From Alphaproteobacteria bacterium (lineage in GTDB: Bacteria; Pseudomonadota; Alphaproteobacteria; Micropepsales; Micropepsaceae), in assembly GCA_016124635.1 (NCBI GenBank), contig WGNJ01000003.1, positions 1-64,000 of the forward strand: 64,000 nucleotides of DNA. Direction: 5' to 3'. The translations under genes were made by a program, and so were the position numbers. Shown here piece after piece: positions 35,074 through 43,393 of the stretch. Position 1 is the stretch's first letter; every line of letters starts with the position of its first letter. The notes below the pieces were generated by a model, which saw only the letters and a list, made by a program, of their open reading frames with translations, did no database searches and was not told the origin of the DNA.

Positions 35074-37173
35074 TCATACTGCTTGCAGCAACGTGTCGTA
35101 CATCTGCTGAACCGTCGTCAGCATGCGCGCCGAAGCGTTGTACGCCTTCTGGAACAGCATCATGTTCGACAGTTCGTCGTCGAGGTTGACGCCCTCGACC
35201 GATGTCTTCTTCGCGGCGACCTCTTGCTTGACGTCGCTGCGGTAGGCTTGGTCGGCTTCCGCCGAGCTCGCCAGATCGGATTGCGTGCCGATGATGCGCG
35301 CCGTGAAATCGCTGAGCGACATCGTCGTCGATCCGAAGCCACCGGCTGCAGGCCACGTGAACGAGGCATTGGCGACAGCGGCGAGACCCAGCGCTCCCCG
35401 ATTGTCGCCAGCGCCCAGCACCACGTCGCCTGCAGCGGTGGTCGGCCCCACTTCGAGCTGCGCCAAGGCCAACAACTGGCCGTTCGACGCGATGTCGCTC
35501 CTGACAGTCAGCCCTGCCGCCTGATCGGCGCGCACGGCCGTCCCCAGCCCGAAGAATTGTGACAGGCTCACGCCGGTCGTACCGCGCGAAGTCGTGTCGT
35601 CCGTGACCTCGAGGCGCGCGCCCGGCGTTGCCGGCGTCATCGTCAACGTGCCGTCGCTCCCCAGCGTAAACGTCGCCGCCCCCGCGGCCGCCGTGTTCAA
35701 ATCGCTGACGATGTCGCCAACCGTCGTGCCCCCGATCGTGATGCTGAAGGTCTTGAGAATTGCTCCGTCAGTTCCACGCAGCACAAAGCTCGCCTGATCG
35801 CCGGCCGTGAAGCCGTGCGCGTCGCCGCTCGCCATGCCGGTTGCAAAGCTGGACGGGCTCGACGCCTGAATGAGGTCGTTCAATCCGAACACTTGCGAGA
35901 AGCCCCGACCGGCGCGAGAGCTCGGATCGGTATCGTCCTGCTTGATCGCGATGCCCTGGCCCGAATTGTTTGCCGTTATCGACAACACGCCGTTGCTGAA
36001 CGTCGCCGTTGCCGCGCCGCCGAGACCAGAATTGATCGCACTCACCACGTCGCCGACGGTCGCAAGCGTCGAGAAATCGAGATCGAGCTTCTGCACCAGC
36101 TGGCCTTGCGCATCGACGATCGCGATCGTTGCGACGCCGCTCATGTTCAAAGCGTCGCTGCTCAGCAGGCCCGTGTTGCGCCCAGTCAACGTCGCAGGCG
36201 GCGGCACCGACGAACTGTCGTTGTGAATAGCGTTCAGCTGCTCGGCCAATCCGCCGGCAAGCGCGCCGAGCTGTTCCGCGAGATCCGGCAGCGTCTTGTC
36301 GCGCAGATCGAGCAATCCGCGGAACGTGCCGCCGCGCACGCGCCCCTCGATCGCCGTCGGCGGCCCCATGTCGACGCCATTCGCGTTCATCTGCTGCAGC
36401 ATGATCGACGGGAACGAGGTCGCCGACGTCACCGTCGTCGGACTATTATAGCGAAGTTCCGATTTCAGATCCGAGATCAGCGACGTGCCGTCGCCCATCG
36501 ACACGAAGACGCGTCCGTCTGGTTGCTCGAATGTGCGAACGTCGATCTGTTCCGAAAGCTGTGCGATCGCCTTGTCGCGATCATCCAGCAGACCGGTCGA
36601 CGTGTCGCCGTTCTGATAGGCGCGCTTGATCTGGGTATTGAGGTCGTAGATCCGGCTGATCAGATCGTTGACAGTTGAAATGCTGTCCGTCAGCTGGGTA
36701 TTGGCATCTTGGCGCAGCGATTGAACGCCGTCGGCCATCGAGGAGATCGACGAGAGGGCGGTCTGCACCGCCGAGAGCGCCGAAGCTCGCGTGGCGGCGG
36801 AGGACGGATTGGTCGAAAGTTGCGACAGCGCGGTCATCGCTGTCTGGATGCGCGCCTGCAGCGAAGAATCTCCCGTCAGCGACGCCACCAGCTGCTGAAC
36901 GCGCGAAAAATATGAAGACAACGTATCGGCCTTCGAAAACGCGCTCGTCGCGGACAACGATTCTTGATCGAGATATTGATTTGCGATGCGGCGGATCTCG
37001 TCGATCTGCACACCCGTCAACGTCGAGCCGGTCAAACGAGGCCCGAACTGTACGTCGCGGCGGTTGTAGCCGTCGGTGTCGACATTCGCGATGTTGTTCG
37101 ATGTCGTACGCAGCGCCGTCTGGTTGGTGAGAAGACCGCTGACCGCCGTGCTTAGAATACTGTTGAGCGACAT
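35074..37173 (-). CDS. flgK: flagellar hook-associated protein 1 FlgK
   Basis: 699 residues, longer than the enteric protein. The N-terminal rod-type motif is MSLNSILSTAVSGLLTNQTALRTTSNNIANVDTDGYNRRDVQ, and the C-terminus ends in DDELSNMMLFQKAYNASARMLTTVQQMYDTLLQAV, the matching pair of D0 helices. The centre contains long Ser/Thr/Ala/Gly beta-rich segments. It is read away from fliK, from a shared 368-bp intergenic region with sigma-54-like elements. Confidence 0.95.
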   Translation of the reverse strand: MSLNSILSTAVSGLLTNQTALRTTSNNIANVDTDGYNRRDVQFGPRLTGSTLTGVQIDEIRRIANQYLDQESLSATSAFSKADTLSSYFSRVQQLVASLTGDSSLQARIQTAMTALSQLSTNPSSAATRASALSAVQTALSSISSMADGVQSLRQDANTQLTDSISTVNDLISRIYDLNTQIKRAYQNGDTSTGLLDDRDKAIAQLSEQIDVRTFEQPDGRVFVSMGDGTSLISDLKSELRYNSPTTVTSATSFPSIMLQQMNANGVDMGPPTAIEGRVRGGTFRGLLDLRDKTLPDLAEQLGALAGGLAEQLNAIHNDSSSVPPPATLTGRNTGLLSSDALNMSGVATIAIVDAQGQLVQKLDLDFSTLATVGDVVSAINSGLGGAATATFSNGVLSITANNSGQGIAIKQDDTDPSSRAGRGFSQVFGLNDLIQASSPSSFATGMASGDAHGFTAGDQASFVLRGTDGAILKTFSITIGGTTVGDIVSDLNTAAAGAATFTLGSDGTLTMTPATPGARLEVTDDTTSRGTTGVSLSQFFGLGTAVRADQAAGLTVRSDIASNGQLLALAQLEVGPTTAAGDVVLGAGDNRGALGLAAVANASFTWPAAGGFGSTTMSLSDFTARIIGTQSDLASSAEADQAYRSDVKQEVAAKKTSVEGVNLDDELSNMMLFQKAYNASARMLTTVQQMYDTLLQAV

Positions 37174-37191
37174 AGACTGCTCCTAGCGTCT

Positions 37192-37206
37192 CGGCAAAAT
37201 TTGCCG
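37192..37206. promoter_or_regulatory. 15-bp palindrome upstream of flgK
   Basis: CGGCAAAATTTGCCG is a perfect 7-bp dyad around one central base, 18 bp before the flgK start codon and inside its leader. It may be a repressor or activator site or an mRNA hairpin in the leader. Which protein binds it cannot be read from sequence. Confidence 0.4.
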
Positions 37207-37346
37207 CGCGGCCACGCACGACCCGAGCGATACGCCCACACCTTCGTCGCGCATTTCGCGCCGAATTGACGGGCATTTCTGCAATGTACGGGTCTGGTGA
37301 CCCATGACGCATTGATCCTCGGGCGTTCGCCGCCGATCGTATCGAT

Positions 37347-37362
37347 TGCAACGCCGATGCCA
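37347..37362 (-). promoter_or_regulatory. sigma-54-like promoter for flgK-flgL
   Basis: Read on the minus strand: TGGCATCGGCGTTGCA, that is TGGCAT, N5, TTGCA, with GG and GC 10 bp apart as sigma-54 requires. The consensus is TGGCAC-N5-TTGCW. The start of transcription would be near 37335, giving a leader of about 160 bases. Confidence 0.5.
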
Positions 37363-37475
37363 GCGCAAACGTGGCGTTGTTGCCGGGCTCTTCCTTGCCG
37401 CGTCGAGCAAACTCTGCCGCCTCTTCGCAAAGCGCTGGTCGAAAGAAAATCGCGGATCGCCGCGCCTTTCCCCAC

Positions 37476-37491
37476 TGGCCTACGCCTTGCT
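37476..37491 (+). promoter_or_regulatory. sigma-54-like promoter for fliK-flgD-flgE
   Basis: TGGCCTACGCCTTGCT has GG and GC spaced by 10 and a full TTGCT. Transcription would begin near 37502, about 40 bases before fliK. The activator is probably FlbD, encoded at 45442-46815 in this window. In Caulobacter late hook genes use sigma-54 and FlbD. Confidence 0.5.
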
Positions 37492-37541
37492 TTCGAAAAG
37501 ACCGAGGGCGACGTGCGCTCTCTTCGAACATTGGACCGACG

Positions 37542-39014
37542 ATGACCGCAGCGACTGCAATTCCAGTGACGACCACGCCGGCGTCTACAGCGCTGACTGG
37601 CGGCATCGCGAGCGCGAAAGCGTCACCGGCAGCGGCGGCATTGACCGCAGGCACCGCCGGCGCCGGCACATCGCAAGCTACTGGTGAAGGTTTCGCTGCC
37701 GCGCTTGCCGCCCTTCTCGGCGTGGCAACGCAAGCCCAGCCGCAAGCGTCTTCTCATGCGCCTAAGTCGCAACCCACCACGACGCAGCAATCGTCCGCCA
37801 CCGACAAGAAAGATCAAACGGCGGTCGTCGTACCGGTGGTCCCGGGATTGGTTCTGCAGCCGGCACTGCCCCAGCAACAGGCGCAGCAAGAAGCGCTCAC
37901 GGTCCAAGCTGCAACGCCCGCGGCACAGACGCAGGCGGCAAACGTCTTGCTGGCAGCACCAAAGGGCTCAGCACTGACAGTCGAGACGAAGGCTCAGGGC
38001 AAAGGCGCAGCGTCCCCGCAGCCTGTGGCCGGAACTACGGCCGCTCAACAATCTATCCCTGAAACGTCGCTGGCAATCGTGCCGCCGGCCCAAGCGGCTG
38101 CGGCTCAGCATGCTTCCACGCCGACTCCGGTTGCGCAGGTGGTTGCGCAAGCAGCAGAGACGCCTGCACAGCCCGACGCGGCTCAGAAGCCTGAGGCAAA
38201 TCCCGTCCCGCAGACGGCCGCAGCTTCGTTAGGCGCTGCCGCCGTGGCGACCCTCCTCGCCAATCCGCAGCAAACTCAATCGAGCACACCGGCCTCCGCC
38301 AAGACGCCGTCAAAGCCCGAAACATCGAAAGATGTTCCGGCGCTTGCCAAATTGGACTCGACAGGTCAGGCGAATCCGACCCCGCCGACGACCGACGGCA
38401 AGTTGGCGGCTAACACGCACCTGGCCGACGCCATTCAACATGCGCTGTCGAACAACGGTAACGGCGGCGCTCACACGGGCGACGGCGGCGCAAACGGCAA
38501 CACAACGACGCCGCAGCTTCCGAGCACGGCCTCGCCCGTGGCCGTCGCTGTCCACACGAGCACCGTCGACACGACGGCGCCTGTGCAGGCGCCCCTCCCG
38601 CAGCAGCCCGTCGCCGTGCCGCTGGATACGCTCGCGGTTCACATTGCGCGCAAATTCGAATCCGGCGAAAGCCGCTTCGAGATCCGCCTTGATCCCGTGG
38701 AACTCGGCAAACTCGACATATCGATGACCGTTGCCGACGACGGCCGCCTGCAAGCCGTCGTCCGCGCGGAGCGCCCGGAAACTCTCGACATGCTCCAACG
38801 CGACGCGCGCGTGCTCGAGAACCAGCTTCGCAGCAGCGGATTCAACGTCGACTCCGGCTCGCTGAATTTTTCCCTTGGCGGCGGCAGCAATCAGCAATCC
38901 GCCTTCGCCGAACCGAAATTCGGCGGCACGTTCACCACAACCCCTGAAGCAGAGCAGATCGCGGCAACGACGACCGTCGTCAATGTGCGCGACGGTCTCG
39001 ATATCCGGATCTGA
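37542..39014 (+). CDS. fliK: flagellar hook-length control protein FliK
   Basis: 490 residues from MTAATAIPVTTTP; the frame is open further upstream, but that part is Arg-rich, unlike the Ala/Pro/Gln/Thr-rich FliK N-terminus. The long low-complexity N-terminal ruler (about 1-370) is followed by the compact C-terminal Flg_hook domain: GESRFEIRLDPVELGKLDISMTVADDGRLQAVVRAERPETLDMLQRDARVLENQLRSSGFNVDSGSLNFSL. It is 8 bp before flgD. FliK measures hook length and switches export specificity. Confidence 0.9.
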   Translation: MTAATAIPVTTTPASTALTGGIASAKASPAAAALTAGTAGAGTSQATGEGFAAALAALLGVATQAQPQASSHAPKSQPTTTQQSSATDKKDQTAVVVPVVPGLVLQPALPQQQAQQEALTVQAATPAAQTQAANVLLAAPKGSALTVETKAQGKGAASPQPVAGTTAAQQSIPETSLAIVPPAQAAAAQHASTPTPVAQVVAQAAETPAQPDAAQKPEANPVPQTAAASLGAAAVATLLANPQQTQSSTPASAKTPSKPETSKDVPALAKLDSTGQANPTPPTTDGKLAANTHLADAIQHALSNNGNGGAHTGDGGANGNTTTPQLPSTASPVAVAVHTSTVDTTAPVQAPLPQQPVAVPLDTLAVHIARKFESGESRFEIRLDPVELGKLDISMTVADDGRLQAVVRAERPETLDMLQRDARVLENQLRSSGFNVDSGSLNFSLGGGSNQQSAFAEPKFGGTFTTTPEAEQIAATTTVVNVRDGLDIRI

Positions 39015-39022
39015 GGACAATC

Positions 39023-39673
39023 ATGGACGTTTCCGCAACCTCATCCGCCGCCAGCACCGCAGCCTCCAGCGCGCGCCAAACGCTGAGCTCGAACTACGAC
39101 ACGTTCCTGAAGCTGCTGACGGCGCAGCTGCAGAACCAAGATCCGCTGTCGCCAATGGACTCCACGCAGTTCACCCAGCAGCTGGTGATGTATTCGCAGG
39201 TCGAACAGCAGATCACGACGAACGACAATCTCTCGTCCCTCATCGCGCTGCAGAAAACGGCCGCCGGCGCCAACGCCGTCAGCTATCTCGGCCGCACTGC
39301 CTTCACGCAAGGAGCGCAAACTTCGCTCGTCGACGGAGCAGCCACCTGGCGCTACACGCTGCCGAACGACGCAGCCAGCGTGACGATCAACGTACAGAAC
39401 GCCAACGGCCGTACGGTCTACACGACGACCGGCGACGCGAATCTCGGCGATCACGACTTCAGCTGGGACGGTCAGAACAACGCCGGCGTCGCTCAGCAGG
39501 ACGGCACCTACACGCTTTCGATCGCCGCCAAAGATGCATCCGGCAAGACGCTGACGCCGACCATCACCGGCATCGGTGTCGTCAAGGAAGTCGACATGTC
39601 CGGCACCGAACCGACGGTGACCGTCGGCGCGCGCGCCGTGTCGTTGGGCGAAATCGTAGGCCTTAAGAACTGA
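39023..39673 (+). CDS. flgD: flagellar hook capping protein FlgD
   Basis: 216 residues. The N-terminal FlgD signature is YDTFLKLLTAQLQNQDPLSPMDSTQFTQQLVMYSQVEQQITTNDNL at about 28-73, followed by the beta-rich FLG-Ig domain (GDHDFSWDGQNNAGVAQQDGTYTLSI). It acts as scaffold at the hook tip. It overlaps the end of the transcript with a hairpin whose first base is the last base of the stop codon. Confidence 0.96.
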   Translation: MDVSATSSAASTAASSARQTLSSNYDTFLKLLTAQLQNQDPLSPMDSTQFTQQLVMYSQVEQQITTNDNLSSLIALQKTAAGANAVSYLGRTAFTQGAQTSLVDGAATWRYTLPNDAASVTINVQNANGRTVYTTTGDANLGDHDFSWDGQNNAGVAQQDGTYTLSIAAKDASGKTLTPTITGIGVVKEVDMSGTEPTVTVGARAVSLGEIVGLKN

Positions 39674-39696
39674 CGGCTTCGGCCGTTCTTTGGTTT
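39673..39696 (+). terminator. hairpin at the end of flgD
   Basis: ACGGC (39673-39677), UUCG loop, GCCGT (39682-39686), then TCTTTGGTTT. The stem begins at the last base of the flgD stop codon. It may terminate some transcripts before flgE or act as a partial attenuator, since flgE usually needs more product than flgD. Confidence 0.55.
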
Positions 39697-39777
39697 CGCG
39701 GCCGGAAGCGCCGCGGTTGAAAAAGCGGAGCGCGGTTCGAAGGGCCAACCTCCATCAAGTGAATCGGAGCAAACGCC

Positions 39778-41076
39778 GTGAGCATTTACGGAGCCTTGTT
39801 TACGGGCGTGGCGGGCTTGAACGCCAACAGCCGCGCCTTGTCGAACACCTCGACCAACATCGCCAACGTCAACACCGTTGGCTACAAGACAACGCAGAGC
39901 CAGTTCTCGACCCTGCTCGCCGAGAACGTCGACATCGGTCAATTCTCCAGCGGCGGCGTTAAGGCGGTCCCCGTTCAGGAGATCTCGCACCAAGGCGAGA
40001 TCACGCAGACGAGCTCATCGACCGACCTCTCGATCTCCGGCAACGGCTTCTTCGTCGTGACGAAAGATGCGAATGCCGATCCGTCGGTCAGCCAGCTTCT
40101 TTACACCCGCGCCGGTAACTTCGTGAGAGATGCCGACGGCTTCTTGCGCAACGCCTCGGGCTACTACCTCCAGGGTTGGCAGCTCGACGACAACGGCGAT
40201 ATTCCTTCGAACCCGGCCGACGTCACGGCGATTGACCTTGGTCAAATCACCGGCACGGCCGAGCCGACGACGACGGTCGGCCTGCGCATCAATTTGCAGT
40301 CGAGCGCCACGGCGCAGACCTACACGGCTGGCGACATGAACGCCGGCACCGTAACGCCGCAATATCAGACCGGCCTCGAAGTGTACGACAGCCAGGGCGG
40401 CTCGCAGCCGATCCGTTTGGCTTTCGTCAAAACGGGCGCGAACACGTGGGCCTATGAAGCGATCTACGACGGCGATCCGGCGAACATCGGCGGCGCCGCC
40501 AACAATCCGATCGCGACCGGCACCATCACCTTCAACACCGATGGCACGATTGCGACGCCCGCATCGGCTGTCAGCATTACGATTCCGTGGGCCGCTGCAT
40601 CGGGCCTCGCGTCGCAGACCATCGACTTCAATCTCGGCACACCGGGCACAGCCACTGGCTTGACGCAGTACGATGCCGCCTCCACGCTCTACGCCACGCA
40701 GACCAACGGTGCCCTCTTCGGCGCGCTGACAGGTGTGCGCGTCGACGGCGACGGCAAGGTCATCGCCCTGTTCGACAACGGCATCGAAAAGCCCATCTAT
40801 CAACTGCCGATCGCGACCTTCCTCAATCCGGACGGTCTGCGCGCGCTCGACGGCAACGCCTATGCGGGCACGGTCGACTCGGGCGACGTCAGTTTGAAGG
40901 TCGCAAGCCAAGGCGGCGCCGGCACGGTTCAGAGTTCCGCTTTGGAACAGTCGACCGTCGACCTCGCCAAAGAGTTCTCCGACATGATCGTGATCCAGCG
41001 CGCGTACAGCGCCGCCTCAAAGATTATCACGACGGCGGACGAAATGCTGGACGAGCTGACGAGACTCAAGCGTTAG
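39778..41076 (+). CDS. flgE: flagellar hook protein FlgE
   Basis: 432 residues from a GTG with CGGAG upstream. N-terminal D0 motif IYGALFTGVAGLNANSRALSNTSTNIANVNTVGYKTTQSQF, and C-terminal ESTVDLAKEFSDMIVIQRAYSAASKIITTADEMLDELTRLKR type helix. Middle domains carry DNAGGYYLQGW- and FDSQGG-like hook features. FlgF and FlgG are shorter (about 250-260 residues), so this is the hook protein itself. It is the third gene after fliK and flgD, 104 bp behind flgD. Confidence 0.93.
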   Translation: MSIYGALFTGVAGLNANSRALSNTSTNIANVNTVGYKTTQSQFSTLLAENVDIGQFSSGGVKAVPVQEISHQGEITQTSSSTDLSISGNGFFVVTKDANADPSVSQLLYTRAGNFVRDADGFLRNASGYYLQGWQLDDNGDIPSNPADVTAIDLGQITGTAEPTTTVGLRINLQSSATAQTYTAGDMNAGTVTPQYQTGLEVYDSQGGSQPIRLAFVKTGANTWAYEAIYDGDPANIGGAANNPIATGTITFNTDGTIATPASAVSITIPWAAASGLASQTIDFNLGTPGTATGLTQYDAASTLYATQTNGALFGALTGVRVDGDGKVIALFDNGIEKPIYQLPIATFLNPDGLRALDGNAYAGTVDSGDVSLKVASQGGAGTVQSSALEQSTVDLAKEFSDMIVIQRAYSAASKIITTADEMLDELTRLKR

Positions 41077-41093
41077 CGCCGTTCTGATCGGAT

Positions 41094-41124
41094 GAGCCGT
41101 TCACGCAGATGAATGGCTCCTTTC
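41094..41124 (+). terminator. hairpin terminator after flgE
   Basis: GAGCCGTTC (41094-41102) pairs with GAATGGCTC (41111-41119) over 9 bp including one G-U, loop of 8, followed by CTTTCG. It begins 18 bp after the flgE stop. Confidence 0.65.
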
Positions 41125-41246
41125 GATGATGCCGTGAAATTGCAGGCGTTTGGAGAACCGGGTCTTTACCACCTTTCTGAACGCCGCTTTCACGCGGCAT
41201 CCGTAGAGTGTGCGGCAGTTAAGTTTGTTTGCGTGCAGGAGTGGGT

Positions 41247-41528
41247 ATGGTGATGAGCGAAGAACGGCAAGGGCGCGTGACTTACGTCATCGGACCGGAT
41301 GGGTCACCGCTGACGATCGCCGATCTGCCACCGCCCAACACGAAGCGGTGGGTTATTCGTCGCAAGGCGGAGGTCGTCGCAGCTGTGCGTGGCGGTCTGT
41401 TGAGCCTTGAAGAGGCTTGCAAGCGTTACACGCTGACGGTCGAGGAGTTCCTCGCCTGGCAGCGCGCGATCGACAAGTACGGCTTGGCGGGCTTGCGTAC
41501 CACGCGCGTCCAGCAATACCGCAATTAG
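41247..41528 (+). CDS. sciP: DUF1153 protein, SciP-type CtrA inhibitor
   Basis: 93 residues from the ATG at 41247 (AGGAG ends 5 bases before); the TTG at 41229 extends the frame without support. The sequence VTYVIGPDGSPLTIADLPPPNTKRWVIRRKAEVVAAVRGGLLSLEEACKRYTLTVEEFLAWQRAI is the DUF1153 fold, a helix-turn-helix. In Caulobacter the protein of this family, SciP, binds CtrA and blocks transcription of CtrA targets after the swarmer stage. It is flanked here by two terminators and stands beside the hook gene. I know the same neighbourhood for Caulobacter sciP. Confidence 0.9.
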   Translation: MVMSEERQGRVTYVIGPDGSPLTIADLPPPNTKRWVIRRKAEVVAAVRGGLLSLEEACKRYTLTVEEFLAWQRAIDKYGLAGLRTTRVQQYRN

Positions 41529-41555
41529 TCCGTAAACGAACGATTAGGAATCGAG

Positions 41556-41595
41556 AGGCGATCCGCGGAGTTCCGCGGGTCGCCTTTATCGTTCT
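41556..41595 (+). terminator. strong hairpin terminator after sciP
   Basis: AGGCGATCCGCGG (41556-41568) and CCGCGGGTCGCCT (41573-41585) make a 13-bp stem (one G-U) with loop AGTT, followed by TTATCGTTCT. It isolates sciP from the fliF operon. Confidence 0.85.
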
Positions 41596-41609
41596 CCGAT
41601 GCCGCCGCA

Positions 41610-41625
41610 TTAAACTCAAATTTAC
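41610..41625 (+). promoter_or_regulatory. candidate CtrA box upstream of fliF
   Basis: TTAA (41610-41613), seven bases, TTTAC (41621-41625): one mismatch from TTAA-N7-TTAAC. It sits about 95 bp before the fliF start and directly after the sciP terminator. In Caulobacter the fliF operon is a direct CtrA target. Confidence 0.5.
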
Positions 41626-41720
41626 AGCGTTCTGGGTAATTTTTGCCTATCCGGACGCGATCGCACCAAGCCTGCGAACAAGAAGTGCTCCGTCCGGATG
41701 AATTGAATTCACCGGACTTC

Positions 41721-43379
41721 ATGGAGCAGACGTTGGGTTTCCTCAGATCGATGGGTCCTGCACGCCTGGGCGCAATGATGGGCCTCACCATCGCGCTCGT
41801 CGGTGCGTTCGTCTACGTCATGAACATGATGACGCAGCCGACCATGTCGCTGCTCTACGCCGGATTGGATCCGCACGACAGCGCCGAGATCATCGGCAAG
41901 CTCGAAGGCATGAAGGTTCAGTATCAGCTGAAGGGCGACGGCACGACGATTTTGGTGCCTGCCGATCAAGCGCTGCGCTTGCGCATGCAGCTCGCCGGCA
42001 ACGGCCTGCCGACCGGTGGTTCCGTCGGCTACGAGATCTTCGACCGCTCCGACGCCTTCGGGCAAACCGCCTTCGTGCAGAACGTCAATCTGCTTCGCGC
42101 ACTCGAAGGCGAGCTGGCGCGCACCATCCGCTCGCTGGACTCGATCGAGAACGCCCGCGTGCATCTGAACATCCCGAAGCACGAGCTCTTCGTCGAGAAG
42201 CAACCCGATCCTTCGGCCTCCGTCGTCATCCGCGCGCGCGGGCAAGTCAATAGCAGCCAGGTACAGGCGATCCAAAACCTCGTCGCCAGCGCCGTTCCCG
42301 GCATGAAGCCCGGCACGGTGACCGTGATCGACGAGAAAGGCATCATGCTCGGCGGCGGCCAGGCCGGCGCGGACGACGCGCCGATCCAGCACGACGAGCG
42401 CCAAGCCTCATATGAAGACCGTATCCGCAGCCAGGTCGAGAGCATCATCTCCAGCATCGTCGGCCCCGGCCGCGCGCGCGTGCAGGTCACGGCCGACATG
42501 GATTTCGCCCGCATCACCCGCGCCAGCGAAACCTTCGATCCCGACGGTCAGGTGGTTCGCTCGACGCAGACGACATCGGCGAATTCGAACAATCAAAACA
42601 ATCGCAGCGCACAAGGCGTGACCGTGACCAATTCGCTTCCGGCTGGCACGCAAACCGGCGCCACGCCGACCTCGGGCAATGGCTCGAGCTCGACCGACGC
42701 CAAGACCGAAGAAACGATCAACTACGAGATATCCAAGAAGACCGAGACCGAAATTCAAGAAGGCGGCCGCGTGAAGAAGCTTTCCGTCGCCGTCGCCGTC
42801 GATGGCAGCTACACGACCGGCCAGGACGGCAAGCGCACTTACGTACCGCGCAAGCCGGAAGAGATGCAGCAGATCGAACAGCTCGTGCGCTCCGCCATCG
42901 GCTTCGACGAGAAGCGCGGCGACCAGCTCAAAGTCGTCAATCTGCCGTTCGACCAGCCCGAGCCCGAAACGCTGCCGCCGGCGGAGGAGCCGTTCCTCGG
43001 TCTCGGCAAGGCGGATTATTGGCAGATCGCGCAGTTCGGCGGTCTCGGCGTCATCGCGCTCCTTCTCATCTTCTTTGTCGCGCGTCCGTTGGCGCTGCGC
43101 CTCACGGCGCCGCAGGCCGCGGGACAGCTGGCGCTGGCATCCGCGCCCGCCGGTGCGGGTGGCGCGGCACTGCCGCCGGGCGCACCGCAACAAGCGCTCG
43201 CCGGACCGGCGCATGCGGCACTTCCCGCACTCGGACCAAGCGCCGGCAGCATGATCGACATCGCGCAAATCGAAGGCCAGGTGAAGGAGTCGTCCGTCCG
43301 CAAGGTCGGCGAGATCGTCGCCAAGCACCCCGACGAAGCGACCGCGATCATGCGCACGTGGCTCCACGAGTCGGCATGA
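41721..43379 (+). CDS. fliF: flagellar MS-ring protein FliF
   Basis: 552 residues from MEQTLGFLRSMG; the frame is open for 26 more codons without similarity. One TM near the N-terminus (GLTIALVGAFVYVM), then the ring-building motifs RBM1-2 (LYAGLDPHDSAEIIGKLEGMKVQYQLKGDGTTILVPADQALRLRMQLAGNGLPTGGSVGYEIFDRSDAFGQTAFVQNVN), RBM3, a poly-polar insertion, and a second TM (FGGLGVIALLLIFFVARPLAL) before the FliG-binding tail MIDIAQIEGQVKESSVRKVGEIVAKHPDEATAIMRTWL. It opens the fliF-fliG-fliH-fliN-flbD-flhA operon. Confidence 0.97.
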   Translation: MEQTLGFLRSMGPARLGAMMGLTIALVGAFVYVMNMMTQPTMSLLYAGLDPHDSAEIIGKLEGMKVQYQLKGDGTTILVPADQALRLRMQLAGNGLPTGGSVGYEIFDRSDAFGQTAFVQNVNLLRALEGELARTIRSLDSIENARVHLNIPKHELFVEKQPDPSASVVIRARGQVNSSQVQAIQNLVASAVPGMKPGTVTVIDEKGIMLGGGQAGADDAPIQHDERQASYEDRIRSQVESIISSIVGPGRARVQVTADMDFARITRASETFDPDGQVVRSTQTTSANSNNQNNRSAQGVTVTNSLPAGTQTGATPTSGNGSSSTDAKTEETINYEISKKTETEIQEGGRVKKLSVAVAVDGSYTTGQDGKRTYVPRKPEEMQQIEQLVRSAIGFDEKRGDQLKVVNLPFDQPEPETLPPAEEPFLGLGKADYWQIAQFGGLGVIALLLIFFVARPLALRLTAPQAAGQLALASAPAGAGGAALPPGAPQQALAGPAHAALPALGPSAGSMIDIAQIEGQVKESSVRKVGEIVAKHPDEATAIMRTWLHESA

Positions 43380-43393
43380 GGCTGAGCTGACCG

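Larger units (their letters stand above)
37174..37541. other. divergent flgK/fliK intergenic region
   Basis: 368 bp without a supported gene. Open frames here (for example an in-frame extension of fliK from 37371) have no family similarity or ribosome binding site. The region holds a 15-bp palindrome next to flgK and two sigma-54-like elements, one per direction, listed separately. Sites for the activator FlbD could lie between them. Confidence 0.6.

Noticed and set aside
32999-35110. A 703-codon plus-strand frame opposite mnmA and flgL
   Set aside because: mnmA and flgL have full catalytic or structural motifs on the minus strand; the opposite frame is Arg/Asp-rich noise.
37381-37400. Third GG-N10-GC match between flgK and fliK
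   Set aside because: The GG is preceded by CC instead of T, and the -24 part is otherwise unlike TGGCAC; two better elements flank it.
37371-37541. N-terminal extension of FliK
   Set aside because: The extra 57 residues are Arg/Ser-rich without FliK composition and include the sigma-54-like promoter; the ATG at 37542 fits.
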